Origin: JAXGPL01 sp040766985
GTDB lineage: Bacteria > Bacillota > Sulfobacillia > JAUYEG01
Assembly (NCBI GenBank): GCA_040766985.1
Contig: JAXGPL010000008.1
Span: 1 to 64,000, forward strand
Direction of reading: 5' to 3'
DNA length: 64,000 bases
Shown: positions 45,341-54,463 of the stretch, one piece after another
Numbering within the stretch: the stretch's first letter is position 1
Layout of the letters: each line of letters begins with the position of its first letter
Notes under the pieces: generated by a model
What the model was told of the DNA's origin: nothing
Databases searched by the model: none
Seen by the model: only the letters and a program-made list of their open reading frames with translations
Translations under genes and position numbers: made by a program

Positions 45341-46174
45341 CTAGAGCCTCCGCGCCGAAACCCTGTACGCCCCCGACCACTGAACGAGCCCCGAGGCGGC
45401 CGTACGCGCGAGGAGATCGCGGCGATAGCGGTCAAGGGCCATCCAAAGACGCTCGTCGAGGGCGGGGGGGCTGCTCACCGGCTCGCGCAGGTACTCCCAC
45501 AACTCCTCGCCCCCACGCTGCTCCTGCCTCTCGTCCATGGAAACCCGAACCCTATCGAATCCGAGTTCGCCGAGCCTGGCAACCAGCCAGCCGGGGGGAA
45601 CCTCGGTGTAGTGGGGCAGCCCGCAGAGTTCGGCGACGGCCTTGTACCAGCGCCAAAGTGCACGGGCGACATCCGCCGCACCGGTGGGCCCTGCCGCGGC
45701 CACCGGGGTGCCGGCCGGCGCGGCTATCGGTACCGCGGAAATCTGGGAGGCGGGAGGCAGGGGCAGGTAGTCCTCAAGGAAGAGCATGCCGCCGGGAGCC
45801 AACATATCCCGGCAGGCGCGCAACACATCGCCCACGCCCCACGGCCGGGCGAGCGGTACGGCGCTGAGCAGCGCAGAAGCACATATCAGGGAGAACCGGC
45901 TCTGATACGCCGGGTCCGCCGCCAGCCGCAGGACATCTGCTTGGATGGCGCGCAGGCGGCTGCGGACCGGCCCCGGCATTGTGCGGACCTTGGCAGTCGC
46001 CGAGTCCACCGGCCCCCTGGCGAGGTCGATGGTGATGAGGCGCCAGTTGCCCCGGCCGGCGGCCAGCAGATCAACCAGGTAGCTGAACAGGGCGCCGCGG
46101 CCGGTGCCCACCTCGATGACCTCTGCCGGGCCGCTCAGGGCAGCAACGGCCTTGGATAGCTCGGGCCACTCCAT
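45341..46174 (-). CDS. Class I SAM-dependent methyltransferase
   Basis: A 277-residue methyltransferase. Motif I is VIEVGTGRGALFSYLVD, motif II ITIDLARGP, then a motif-IV-like FSLICASALLSAVPL and LAPGGMLFLEDYLPLPP. A Pro/Ala-rich insertion follows, and the C-terminal half (WYKAVAELCGLPHYTEVPPG...) is likely the substrate lid. The ATG at 46174 is preceded by a run of G residues; a longer frame to 46231 is open but less convincing. The substrate is unknown. Its divergent neighbour is the c-di-AMP riboswitch. Confidence 0.8.
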   Translation of the reverse strand: MEWPELSKAVAALSGPAEVIEVGTGRGALFSYLVDLLAAGRGNWRLITIDLARGPVDSATAKVRTMPGPVRSRLRAIQADVLRLAADPAYQSRFSLICASALLSAVPLARPWGVGDVLRACRDMLAPGGMLFLEDYLPLPPASQISAVPIAAPAGTPVAAAGPTGAADVARALWRWYKAVAELCGLPHYTEVPPGWLVARLGELGFDRVRVSMDERQEQRGGEELWEYLREPVSSPPALDERLWMALDRYRRDLLARTAASGLVQWSGAYRVSARRL

Positions 46175-46303
46175 GTCAGTCCCCCCTGCCGGGGGCCGCC
46201 GAAATCCAGCGGCATATTCGGGGCACGGCAATCATAGCAACCAGAACGGCCCCCCGCAAACAGCCCGAAAGGGCCCAAAACTAAGCCGAAAGCTAAGCCG
46301 GTT

Positions 46304-46333
46304 TTGACAGGTATGTACTTTGAATGCTAAAAT
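46304..46333 (+). promoter_or_regulatory. Sigma-A-type promoter of the riboswitch cluster
   Basis: TTGACA (46304-46309) is followed after 18 bases by TAAAAT (46328-46333), a near-consensus housekeeping promoter. Transcription would start about 46340, just ahead of the c-di-AMP riboswitch. Confidence 0.75.
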
Positions 46334-46350
46334 AATCTAGATATAAGCCA

Positions 46351-46519
46351 CCACCTAGGTCGCTGAGTCGCGCGGCGGATCGCCAAGCGAGCGGGGGACC
46401 CGAGAAGTTGGGGCTAATCGCGTAGACCAGCCTGGCAAGGCGGGCTGGGTGCGCGTAGGGTCACACTCTTTCGACCCGAGCCCGTCAGCTAACCTCGTAA
46501 GCGTCGGAGGAGGAGGTGG
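46351..46519 (+). promoter_or_regulatory. Cyclic di-AMP riboswitch (ydaO/yuaA class)
   Basis: The sequence contains the hallmark blocks of the ydaO/yuaA RNA: GTCGCTGAG near the 5' end, AGCGGGGGACCCGAG, TTGGGGCTAAT, GTAGGGTCACACTCTTTCGA, then CCCGTCAGCTAACCTCGTAA and GCG. CGCT (46361-46364) pairs with AGCG (46500-46503) as P1, and CCACCT (46351-46356) can extend P1 with AGGTGG (46514-46519). The later ACCTAG (46531-46536) can pair with CTAGGT (46355-46360), competing with the 5' side of P1, a plausible switch. These RNAs bind c-di-AMP and normally turn expression off; targets are mostly cell-wall, potassium and osmolyte genes. Confidence 0.88.
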
Positions 46520-46553
46520 GTCTGCCGGAAACCTAGTCACATGACTTAGCCCT

Positions 46554-46571
46554 GCCCGCGGCTCCGCGGGC
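46554..46571 (+). terminator. GC hairpin in the riboswitch leader (possible attenuator)
   Basis: GCCCGCGG (46554-46561) and CCGCGGGC (46564-46571) form an 8-bp perfect stem between the aptamer and the first gene. No T-run follows (CGCCAACGG), so intrinsic termination is doubtful; Rho-dependent or pausing roles remain possible. Confidence 0.3.
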
Positions 46572-46767
46572 GCCAACGGTCTGACCCGTCCTCCCTAAGG
46601 CAAGTGTCGTAACGCGCCCTTGTATTCGGTCGTGGCTGCACGAGCGCCGATGGCTTGGTTTCCGCCACCCGGCGCCCGGCTGCCCGCACTCCAGCCCGGC
46701 GTGTTTCGGTGCGCGCATCCATTAGCGGTCTGGTGGCAAAGCCTAGTCTAGGGAGGAGGGTTTGGCA

Positions 46768-47917
46768 ATGGATCGGCATGTGTATGCGGTCCTCGGCGCC
46801 GGTAACGGCGGCCAGGCGATGGCCGCCTATCTTGGTTTTGCGAGGCTACGAGGTGCGGCTTTGGAACCGCTCTCCCGCCCGCCTCGCCCACATCTGGCAG
46901 AAGGGCGGCGTCCGCGCAAGAGGCGTGATGAGGGGTTTTGGTCCTGTCTCCCTGGCAACGACCGACATGGCGGCCGCCGTGGCGGGCGCGGATGTGATCA
47001 TGGTCGTCGTCCCGGCCACGGCACACAAAGCCATCGCAGAGACCCTGGCCGGCATCATCGGGCCGGACCAAATCGTCTTGCTCAACCCGGGTCGCACCGG
47101 AGGGGCCATGGAAGTCCGCAACATCCTGGCTGCGGATCCGGCGTCCGCGCAGGCGTTGGTCGGCGAGGCCCAGACCCTGCTGTTCGCAAGCCGTGTTCTG
47201 GACGACGGCACCTGCCACGTGTACAGCATCAAGAAGTACGTGTCGCTCGCAGCCGTGCCTGCCTCAGACACCCCGCGCATCATCGCCGCGCTCAACGCCG
47301 CTTTTCCGCAGTTTTACGCGGCCGCAAGCGTCCTTGAGACGAGCCTTGACAACATGGGCGCGATATTCCACCCCGGCGTGACGTTGCTCAATGCCGCGCG
47401 GATCGAAGCCACCGGCGGTGATTTTGACTATTACCAGGACGGAGTGACCCCGACTGTCGCACGGGTGATCGAGCAGATCGACAACGAGCGCATGGAGGTC
47501 GCACTGGCCTACGGCGTGCGCGCCCGCAGCGCGAAGGAGTGGCTCGCCGAGGCATATGCCGCCGAAGGCGGCACGCTGCGCGAAGCAGTCCTCAACAATC
47601 CCGGGTACGCGGGCATCAAAGCCCCGCCCCACCTCAACCACCGCTACATCTGGGAGGACGTCCCGACCAGTCTCGTGCCGATAGCGGACCTCGGCCGGAT
47701 CGCCGGCGTCCCGACACCGACGATTAACGCGATGATCGCGTTGGCGTCAGCCATTCACGACACAGACTACCGCCAGGAGGGCCGCAATGCCGTGACCATG
47801 GGCATTGCCGGGCTCAGCGCGGCGGAAGTGAGGGACATGGTCCGCGAAGGAGAGACGCCAATTGACGGAACCGACTACCCGCTCCAAGCGCCGGCTGCTG
47901 GCAACCTGCCTGGGTGA
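46768..47917 (+). pseudogene. Opine (octopine/nopaline) dehydrogenase-like enzyme, one frameshift
   Basis: ATG 46768 (after GGGAGGAGGG) opens DRHVYAVLGAGNGGQAMAAY, an NAD(P)-binding motif. One extra base near 46832 shifts the frame; the remaining 360 residues follow in the other frame, LRGYEVRLWNRSPARLAHI, VIMVVVPATAHKAI, then the C-terminal opine-dehydrogenase domain SLDNMGAIFHPGVTLLNAAR, IEQIDNERMEVALAYGV, HRYIWEDVPTSLVPIADLGR. The H-x-x-x-x-L-N-A and N-N-P-G-Y-A motifs match the NAD/NADP octopine/nopaline dehydrogenase family, which reductively joins an amino acid to a 2-oxo acid. It is the first gene under the c-di-AMP riboswitch; the next gene overlaps its end by 56 bases. Confidence 0.82.
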
Positions 47918-49533
47918 TTGCGTCCATGTCGCGGGTGTGCGCAGGTTCTTGGCCCTTGCCGCCGCGTCCGGATACGAAACCCGGTTTCTGGGCGCAGCCC
48001 AACCGATCGAGGCCGTCGTCGCCGAGGTAGCGGCCTGGCGCCCTGATGTGCTGGGACTGAGTTACCGGCTGACGCCCGACGCTCTGGCCCGCCTGCTTGA
48101 CCAATTGCTTCCCCGGCTCAGCCAGGAGCGCAAGCGCGGGCTGCGGCTGATCTTCGGCGGACCGGATCCCAACTGCGCGGTTGCGGCAAATACCGGCGCG
48201 TTCGAGGCCACCTTCGGCAGCGGCGCCACGGATCTGGTTTGCCAGGCCTACCTTGAGGGCGGGGAGGTCCGCCGTGAAGTCGTCGATTGGCCTCAGGACC
48301 TGGTAAGCAGGATCGAGGCCAAGAGCCCCCTGCCCCTCCTGCGGCATCACTTTGGCCAGCGGACCGTCGACGAGACGGTCGAGGGGGCGGCAGCTATCGC
48401 CGCCGCAGAGGTCATCGACGTGCTGTCGTTGGGCCCCGACCAGAACGCGCAGGCGAGTTTTTTCCGCCCGGACGAGATGGACCACGCTCAGGACGGGGCC
48501 GGTGGCGTGCCCCTGCGCACGGAAGAAGATTTCCGCCGGATCTACGAGGCCACCCGCAGGGGCAACTACCCCCTGGTGCGGTGCTACAGCGGCACGCGCG
48601 ACGTGCAGCGCATGGCTGACGTCTTGGCGCGCACGATCAACAACGCCTGGGCTGCGATTCCGCTGTTCTGGTACAACGTCCTCGACCTGCGATCCGACAG
48701 GCCCCTCCGCGAATCGGTCGCCGAAGGCCAGACTGTCATGCGTTGGCATGCCGAGCGAGGCATACCTGTCGAGGTCAACGACTCCCACCAGTGGTCGCTG
48801 CGCAGCGCACCTGACGCCGTCGCGGTGGCGTCGTTCTTTCTCGCGGCCTACAATGCCAAAGCGCAGGGGGTCCGCGACTATGTCGGCCAGTTCATGTTCA
48901 ACACTCCGGCCGGCATGACACCGGCCATGGACCTGGCGAAAATGCTGGCAAAGCTGGATCTCGTCGACGAACTGACGGGCGGCGGCGACTTCCGCGTTTG
49001 GCGGGAGACGCGCACGGGCCTGGCCAGCCTCCCTGCCGACATGGATGCCGCAGTGGGACAGATGCGGCTCGATAGCCATGCAACTGGCTGTGCATCCGCA
49101 GATCTTGCATGTGGTGAGCTTCTCAGAGGCGCATCACGCGGCTACGGCCGGCGATCTGATGACCGCCGCCCGCATCGCGCAAGGCGTAATCGATGCCGTG
49201 CTGGCCGGTTACCCCGATGTGCACCGCGACCCGCGTATCGAGGCCCGCCGCGACGAGCTGGCAGGCGAAGCGCGCATGATCCTCGCGGCGATCAAGGAAC
49301 TCGCGCCGCCGGGAACGGAAGACCCGTTCACGGATCCCGAGACGCTGGCGCGGGCCGTCGAATGCGGCTTAATGGACGCGCCGGACCTGGCGGGCAATCC
49401 CGCCGCATGGGGACGCACTCAGACCAAACTGATCGGCGGCGCCTGTCTTACGGTCGGCGATAACGGCTTACCGCTGCCGGAAACCAGGCGGGTGGCCGAG
49501 AGCCTGACCCGGGCCCGCGAGATGTGGGCCTAG
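47862..49533 (+). pseudogene. Cobalamin-binding / TIM-barrel-like protein, one frameshift
   Basis: Starts at TTG 47862 after AAGGAG (spacing 10). The N-terminal 140 residues form a B12-binding Rossmann fold: LATCLGDCVHVAGVRRFLAL, GYETRFLGAAQPIEAVVAEV, PDVLGLSYRLTPDALARLL, LIFGGPDPN. The usual DxHxxG appears as D-C-V-H-V-A-G, one residue longer. Residues about 200-400 (FRRIYEATRRGNYPLVRCYS, GIPVEVNDSHQWSLRSAPDA) look like the TIM barrel of B12 mutases. Near 49060 the frame shifts, and SIAMQLAVHPQILHVVSFSE with GVIDAVLAGYPDV continues to 49533. The exact reaction is unknown; an aminomutase-like or methylaspartate-mutase-like step is possible. Confidence 0.68.
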
Positions 49534-49585
49534 CAAAGGGTGGCCTTGCAGTAGCCCAACAACGCCGAGACCAAGGAGGAACAGT

Positions 49586-50602
49586 ATGCCCAATAACCAG
49601 CTACGCATCGCCGTACTATACCGCCCCGGGCGCAACGTCGAGTGGCAGCGCAAGTTCACGGGCCAGGACATCCCAGACGACGCCGTCGAAGAAGCGACGC
49701 TGCACCGTGACGGAATTCGCGAAGCGGGCTTTCAGGCCGAACTAGTCGAATGGCAAGGCGGCGACCTGCCCCGCATGCTTGAGCAATTGAGCGGCGGGCA
49801 CTCACGATCTGCGTTCAACGCTTCGTCGATGCAGGAAGCAGCCCTGCTTGAGGCTGGCGGCTTCCCTTCTGCGGCTCCGGGCTTGACCTCGTGGCACTGG
49901 ACAGCGCCACCCGCAAGAAGCTCTGGGCTTACCACGGGGTGCCCACTCGCGCCGTTTGTCGTCATCGACAAGGATTGAGCGCGCCGCGACGTCATCCCCC
50001 TGAGCGATGTCCAGAACGGCCGGTTTGCCGCGCCGCCACTTACCTATCCGCTGTTCGTCAAACCGGTCCGCGGCCGGGGAGCCTCCGGCATCTCCGACGA
50101 CTCGATCGTCGAGTCGCCCGAAGCCCTGCACGCCAGGCGGCGCTATCGAGCGCCTCGATCAGGGTGCGCTGGTCGGCATATCTTCAAGGGGCGCGAGGTC
50201 ACGGTGGGCCTCCTTGGCGACCCGCCCGCACCGCTCACGCCGCTCGAGATCGAGTACAACCAGGCCCGGACCAACACCTACGAGCACAAGATGGACAACG
50301 AGATCATGCATTGCCCGGCGCGGCTCAGTCCGGAAGCGCTGCAGCGGGTCAAGGACGTCGCGGTGACGGCCTTCTACGCTGTAGGAGCCCGGGACTTCGG
50401 GCGGGTGGACACGATCGTGGACGAGTCCGGCAACCCCACGGTGCTCGAGCTGAACACTTTCGCCGGATTGCAGATCCTGACCGGCGAGGAACAGCACCTT
50501 CATGCCAGCTACATCGGCACGATGGCCAAGAACATGGGCTTCGACCGGGCCCGCGTCATGGGTGCCATCGTCAACGCGGCGCGCAGGCGCTACGGCATCT
50601 GA
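49586..50602 (+). pseudogene. D-Ala-D-Ala-ligase-like ATP-grasp enzyme, several frameshifts
   Basis: An AAGGAGGAA precedes ATG 49586. The first frame reads LRIAVLYRPGRNVEWQRKFT and ends too early. Homologous pieces continue in other frames: AYHGVPT, PPLTYPLFVKPVRGRGASGI (ATP-grasp small loop), FKGREVTVGLLGDPPAPLTP, and FGRVDTIVDESGNPTVLELN with TFAGL (ATP-grasp Mg-binding end) up to RRRYGI at 50602. At least four shifts are needed. Intact relatives ligate two amino acids or acid-amine pairs using ATP. As third gene of the c-di-AMP-controlled cluster it may join the product of the two preceding enzymes. Confidence 0.7.
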
Positions 50603-51034
50603 AGCGAAGGCAGACGCGCGAGGGTACCGCCCGCGGCTAATGCCGGCGGGCGTGCCGCGGTAAGCGGGTTTACGACCTTTGGGCGACCGGGTTCCGTCGC
50701 AGCGCCAAGACTCATCGCTGCTGCTACGGCCTCCCGGTCGTCCGTCCGCGGTGTCGCCGCCGTGGCTGCCCGTCGCCGGGACTGCTACCGGCACTACCCT
50801 AGCCCCCGCAGGTGATCGCATGCCGCCCGAAGTCTCCCGCCGATATCGGTGAGCCCTCTGCTGCCTGCCGTGAGGGCGACCAGCTGGCCTTGTTCGAGGC
50901 CGCCGAGGGCGGGCAGAGCCTCCATTGCGGAGCGAACGGCATAGGATTGAGGTGCGGGGTTTCGTGGTTACGAAAGATTACGCCGCCGCGCGCTTATGTA
51001 AACGGCGTGCTAGTATCAGCTGGGAGGTGCGCCT
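50603..51034. other. Spacer between the riboswitch cluster and the deacetylase gene
   Basis: About 430 GC-rich bases with several short inverted repeats but no convincing gene. Open frames on the minus strand (50159-50821) are antisense to the ATP-grasp gene. Confidence 0.5.
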
Positions 51035-52081
51035 GTGATCGCACGTTTGCGCCAGCGCAGTTCAGCAGTACTAGTGGCCGTTTGTTTGGGCGTGTGCTTC
51101 CTCGCCGGCGGAGTATGTATCCTACTCACCGCATGCGATGCACCCGCATGGCTTGCCGATGCCTGGCCCTGGGGACCTAAGCCGATCGATCCCGGCCCTG
51201 GCGGCAGCGGAGGCGCCGGTGGGAACGGAGGCACGGGGGGCACGGGCGGTGGTGGAAGCGCGGACCCAGGCGATTACGTGATTCTCGCGGACCAGGTCAT
51301 CCGCGTGCCCAGAGTCGGTAGTTCCGAGCCAACCACGCGGATACCCAACCCCCCGCAGATCGTCACCCGCATCCCGGCCGGCGCCGGTAAGGTCGCGCTG
51401 ACCTTCGACGCCGGATGGATCTTTGACCCGACAATGCCGCTCCTCGAGATCCTGCGCGCAAACGACCTCAAGGTCACGTTCTTCCCGCGCGCCAAATGGA
51501 TCGAGGACCACCCCGACCTCGCCCAGGCCATCCTGGCCGACGGGCACGAGATCGGCAGCCATTCGTATACGCACCCGGACATGACCACAATCGAGGCCGC
51601 GGCCGTCGAGGCCGAGATCAGCAAGGCCAAGCAGGCGTTGATCGGGGTCGCCGGCAGCGGCTCGTTCGTGCCGCTATACCGTCCACCCTACGGCGCGCAC
51701 GGCGAGACCGTGTCCCAGTTGCTGGCACAGTACGGCTACGGCTGGGTTGTGATGTGGCAGGTCGACAGCCTCGATTGGCAGCCCGAACAATCGGCGGACG
51801 CGATCGTCAACCGCGTTCTTGGCAAGATCGAGGACGGCGGTATCGTCCTGATGCACATTGGCCGCGTCGAAACCCTTGAGGCCCTGCCACGCATCCTTGC
51901 CGGCCTGGCCGAGCGCAACCTCAGCGTCGTCAAGGTGAGCGAACTGCTGGCCATCGATACCGGCGATGCTGAAACCGAATCCTACACGGTAAAGGCCGGC
52001 GATACTCTCTACGGCATCGCGCGCAAGTTCGAGACGACCGTCGAAAGACTACTCCAACTCAACCCCGAGATCAAGAAATAA
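51035..52081 (+). CDS. Polysaccharide deacetylase (NodB) with C-terminal LysM
   Basis: A 348-residue exported protein: N-terminal membrane segment (VLVAVCLGVCFLAGGVCILL; possible lipobox at LLTAC), a Gly/Pro-rich linker, a NodB deacetylase domain (about 110-300) and a C-terminal LysM (YTVKAGDTLYGIARKFETTV). Family motifs are LTFDAGW, SHSYTHPDM (zinc His pair), RPPYGAHG and VLMHIG. The first motif has Ala where the second Asp of T-F-D-D usually binds metal, seen in a subset of the family. It probably deacetylates peptidoglycan or another wall glycan. The GTG at 51035 follows GGGAGG. A strong hairpin lies just after the stop. Confidence 0.9.
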   Translation: MIARLRQRSSAVLVAVCLGVCFLAGGVCILLTACDAPAWLADAWPWGPKPIDPGPGGSGGAGGNGGTGGTGGGGSADPGDYVILADQVIRVPRVGSSEPTTRIPNPPQIVTRIPAGAGKVALTFDAGWIFDPTMPLLEILRANDLKVTFFPRAKWIEDHPDLAQAILADGHEIGSHSYTHPDMTTIEAAAVEAEISKAKQALIGVAGSGSFVPLYRPPYGAHGETVSQLLAQYGYGWVVMWQVDSLDWQPEQSADAIVNRVLGKIEDGGIVLMHIGRVETLEALPRILAGLAERNLSVVKVSELLAIDTGDAETESYTVKAGDTLYGIARKFETTVERLLQLNPEIKK

Positions 52082-52090
52082 GGACCACTA

Positions 52091-52118
52091 AGGGCCCTGC
52101 CGTCAACGGCAGGGCCCT
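52091..52118. terminator. Strong hairpin terminator
   Basis: AGGGCCCTGCCG (52091-52102), a TCAA loop, and CGGCAGGGCCCT (52107-52118) give a perfect 12-bp stem 9 bases after the deacetylase stop. The T-run is weak. It lies between two convergent genes and may work both ways. Confidence 0.75.
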
Positions 52119-52172
52119 CCGGTGTTGTCCTAAGCGATCAACGCGCCGGGCGGCGGCGCAGAGCGCTCCCGG

Positions 52173-52346
52173 CTAAGGCAGCGCAATGGCCTTATCGGGA
52201 CACTCGTCGACGCACGTACCGCAATCGGCGCAATCCGCCTCGCTGACGACGCAGATGCTGTCGATGATCTTGAGCGCCTCAACCGGGCAAATGCTGACGC
52301 AGGTACCGCAGCCGCTGCATTTGGTCTTGTCCACTATGACCGCCAT
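52173..52346 (-). CDS. 2[4Fe-4S] ferredoxin
   Basis: A 57-residue bacterial ferredoxin with two complete cluster motifs, CSGCGTCVSICP (about residues 10-21) and CADCGTCVDECP (about 40-51). It carries low-potential electrons in the cytoplasm of anaerobes. ATG 52346 is chosen because of AAGGGGG at good spacing; the frame is open far upstream, but that part is not ferredoxin-like. It is convergent with the deacetylase gene and separated from it by the hairpin. Confidence 0.93.
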   Translation of the reverse strand: MAVIVDKTKCSGCGTCVSICPVEALKIIDSICVVSEADCADCGTCVDECPDKAIALP

Positions 52347-52538
52347 GTGGTAGCCCCCTTCCCCTTCATCCTGTCGTTGTGCGAAGATTGCTGTTGCGAA
52401 CCCTACCGTATCGGTTATCGAAACCAAAAGCCCGGACCGCCCAGCCCGAACATGGAGAATATAGCACACCGGCCGGACCCATTCCTGCTTGACGGCCAAA
52501 CGGGCTGGCGTAAGCCGCTGGGCAGTCGATGACCGGCC

Positions 52539-53225
52539 CTATCGCAGGTGGTGGGTGGCGTTAAGCAGCGTGAGTACGAACCCGCGGCTGTCCCGGAGCA
52601 GAACGGTCACCGACGCGTTGTCGATCTGAACTCGCCAAAACAGCTCCGGCCCGAGGCTCAATGCTGCCGCTACCAAGAGCTTGGCCGGCACGCGGTGCGT
52701 AAACAGAAGGTAGTCCCCGCCGGCAGTGCTGCCGGCGTCGCCAGTGCCGTCGGCGGCGGGGGAACGGCGGGCATCGCTTGAGATACGCGCGAGAAGTCTT
52801 GCGCAGCGATCGTGAACCGAGCGAAGGCTCTCGCCGCCGGGATAGGCGAACGAGGCCGGGTCGTCCACCCAGCTTCCGTATACCGCCGGCTCGCGGCGCA
52901 TGACCTCTGCCACGGAGAGGCCTTGCCATTTGCCGACGTCAACGTCGAGCAGCCCGGGCTCCACCTCGATAGCCATGCCGAGCGCCTCTGCCAGCGGCGC
53001 GGCCGTGGCAGAAGCGCGGGTCAGGCGGCTGGTGTAGATGGCCCGGGTGCTATCCGGACGGACGCCGAGCCCCTCGACCAGGAAGCGGGCAGTTAGGCGG
53101 GCCTGGACAAGACCGGTTTGATCAAGAGGCACGTCGAGCAGACCGCGGTACAGGCCCTCGCGGTTATGGCCGGTGCGCCCGTGGCGAACAATGATAACCC
53201 GGAGGGGCGAGCCAGGGGCTGACAC
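52539..53225 (-). CDS. Histidine phosphatase family protein (phosphoglycerate mutase-like)
   Basis: A 228-residue protein of the histidine phosphatase superfamily. The catalytic R-H-G motif is VRHGRTGHNREGLYRGLLDV, the general acid loop lies in GKWQGLSVAEV, and the second catalytic His in LLFTHRVPAK. Length and motif spacing fit alpha-ribazole phosphatase/phosphoglycerate-mutase-like enzymes; the substrate is open. GTG 53225 with GAGGAA upstream is preferred; the frame stays open to 53849 but that part is antisense to the peptidase gene. A low-complexity GDAGSTAGG loop precedes the second His. Confidence 0.85.
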   Translation of the reverse strand: MSAPGSPLRVIIVRHGRTGHNREGLYRGLLDVPLDQTGLVQARLTARFLVEGLGVRPDSTRAIYTSRLTRASATAAPLAEALGMAIEVEPGLLDVDVGKWQGLSVAEVMRREPAVYGSWVDDPASFAYPGGESLRSVHDRCARLLARISSDARRSPAADGTGDAGSTAGGDYLLFTHRVPAKLLVAAALSLGPELFWRVQIDNASVTVLLRDSRGFVLTLLNATHHLR

Positions 53226-53330
53226 GCGAAGGTCACGTTCCTCGGAAGTCGAAATCAGACACACCCCCTTTGGGTACCCACTCTGAGAGCATACCCCGGG
53301 AGGGCGCATCGACGAAAGGAGCGATCGACC

Positions 53331-54463
53331 CTGAGCGAGCAAACCGACACAAACAGAGGGCAATGGACTGACGAACAAGTCAAACTGCGCCTCAAAGAGC
53401 TGTTGATTCAGCTGACGGCACTGCCCGGCGTCTCGGGCTTTGAGACCCCGGTGGCCCGCTTCATGGCCAAGGGCTTGCGCGAGACGGCCGACGAAGTCAC
53501 GGCGGACCCGATGGGCAATGTGTTCGCCTATAGGCGCGGCACGCGCCCCGGACCGACCGTGATGGTTGCCGCCCACTCCGATGAGATCGGCCTGATTGTC
53601 AAGAACATCGAACCGAACGGGTACATCCGGTTCGACAAGATCGGCGGGATGATCGACCCCCTCTTGATCGGACGGCATGTCACCGTCCGCGGCCACCTCG
53701 GCGTCATCAGCGTCAAGGCCGGCCACCTCCAGACTGCGGCGGAGCGCACCCAGGTCAAGCCGCATACAGAGTTGTTCATTGACGTCGGGGAGGACGGCGA
53801 GGAGGCCGTTAAACGGCTCGGCATTCGGATTGGCGACCCTATCGAGCAAAAGAGCGACCTGCAGTTCTTTGCGTGCGGCGACCGTTTTTCGGGCAAGGCC
53901 GTCGACGACCGTCTCGGGTGCGCTGTTTTGCTGGCGTTGTTCGAAGCGCTATCCGCTTTGGATATTGCCGGGACCCTGGTTGGAGTGGTGACGGTGCAGG
54001 AAGAGGTCGGCCTGCGCGGCGCCGGGGTATCGGCGTACCGGGTCAATCCGACCTTGCCATCGCCCTTGACACCATGCCTTCGGGCGATACGCCGGACGTC
54101 AACTTCAGCAAGGAACTGCCGGTGGGCATCGGGCGCGGGCCGGCCTTTCAGGTGATGAGCGGGGGCTCGGGAGGGCGCGGCATTATCGTCAACCCGAGGG
54201 TGCGCAGGCTGCTTGAGGATACGGCGGCGGCGGCCGGCGCCCCATACCAGGTGACGACGTTCGTCGGCGGCAACACGGACGCGACCGCCATGCACCTTGT
54301 GCGCTCAGGCATCCCGTCGGGAGTTATCGCGTTGCCGCGCCGCTACTCACATTCCCCGGTGGAGATGGGCGATATCCGCGACGCCGTGGGGGCGTTCCGA
54401 ATCCTGCGGCAGCTTGCCGCCGATATGGATAAGGTGCCGGCGTATCTCAATCCGGAGATCTAG
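53331..54463 (+). pseudogene. M42 family metallo-aminopeptidase, one frameshift
   Basis: An M42 (glutamyl/deblocking) aminopeptidase. Metal and catalytic motifs are present: AAHSDEIG (His ligand), GKAVDDRLGCAVLL (Asp ligand, D-D-R), VQEEVGLRGA (Glu pair) and SHSPVEMGD (last His). A one-base deletion near 54048 breaks the frame; DLAIALDTMPSGDTPDVN continues in the next frame to 54463. The protein-like sequence begins upstream of the first TTG (53403): WTDEQVKLRLKELL is encoded in frame, and an AAAGGAG at 53315-53321 points to a CTG start at 53331. It should trim peptides in the cytoplasm once the frame is restored. Confidence 0.82.

Noticed and set aside
46554..46571. The leader hairpin as a certain intrinsic terminator
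   Set aside because: There is no T-run after the stem, so it is listed only as a weak possibility.
47814..49079. A 421-codon minus-strand frame over the B12 protein gene
   Set aside because: It is antisense to a frame with clear B12-fold motifs and itself shows no motif.
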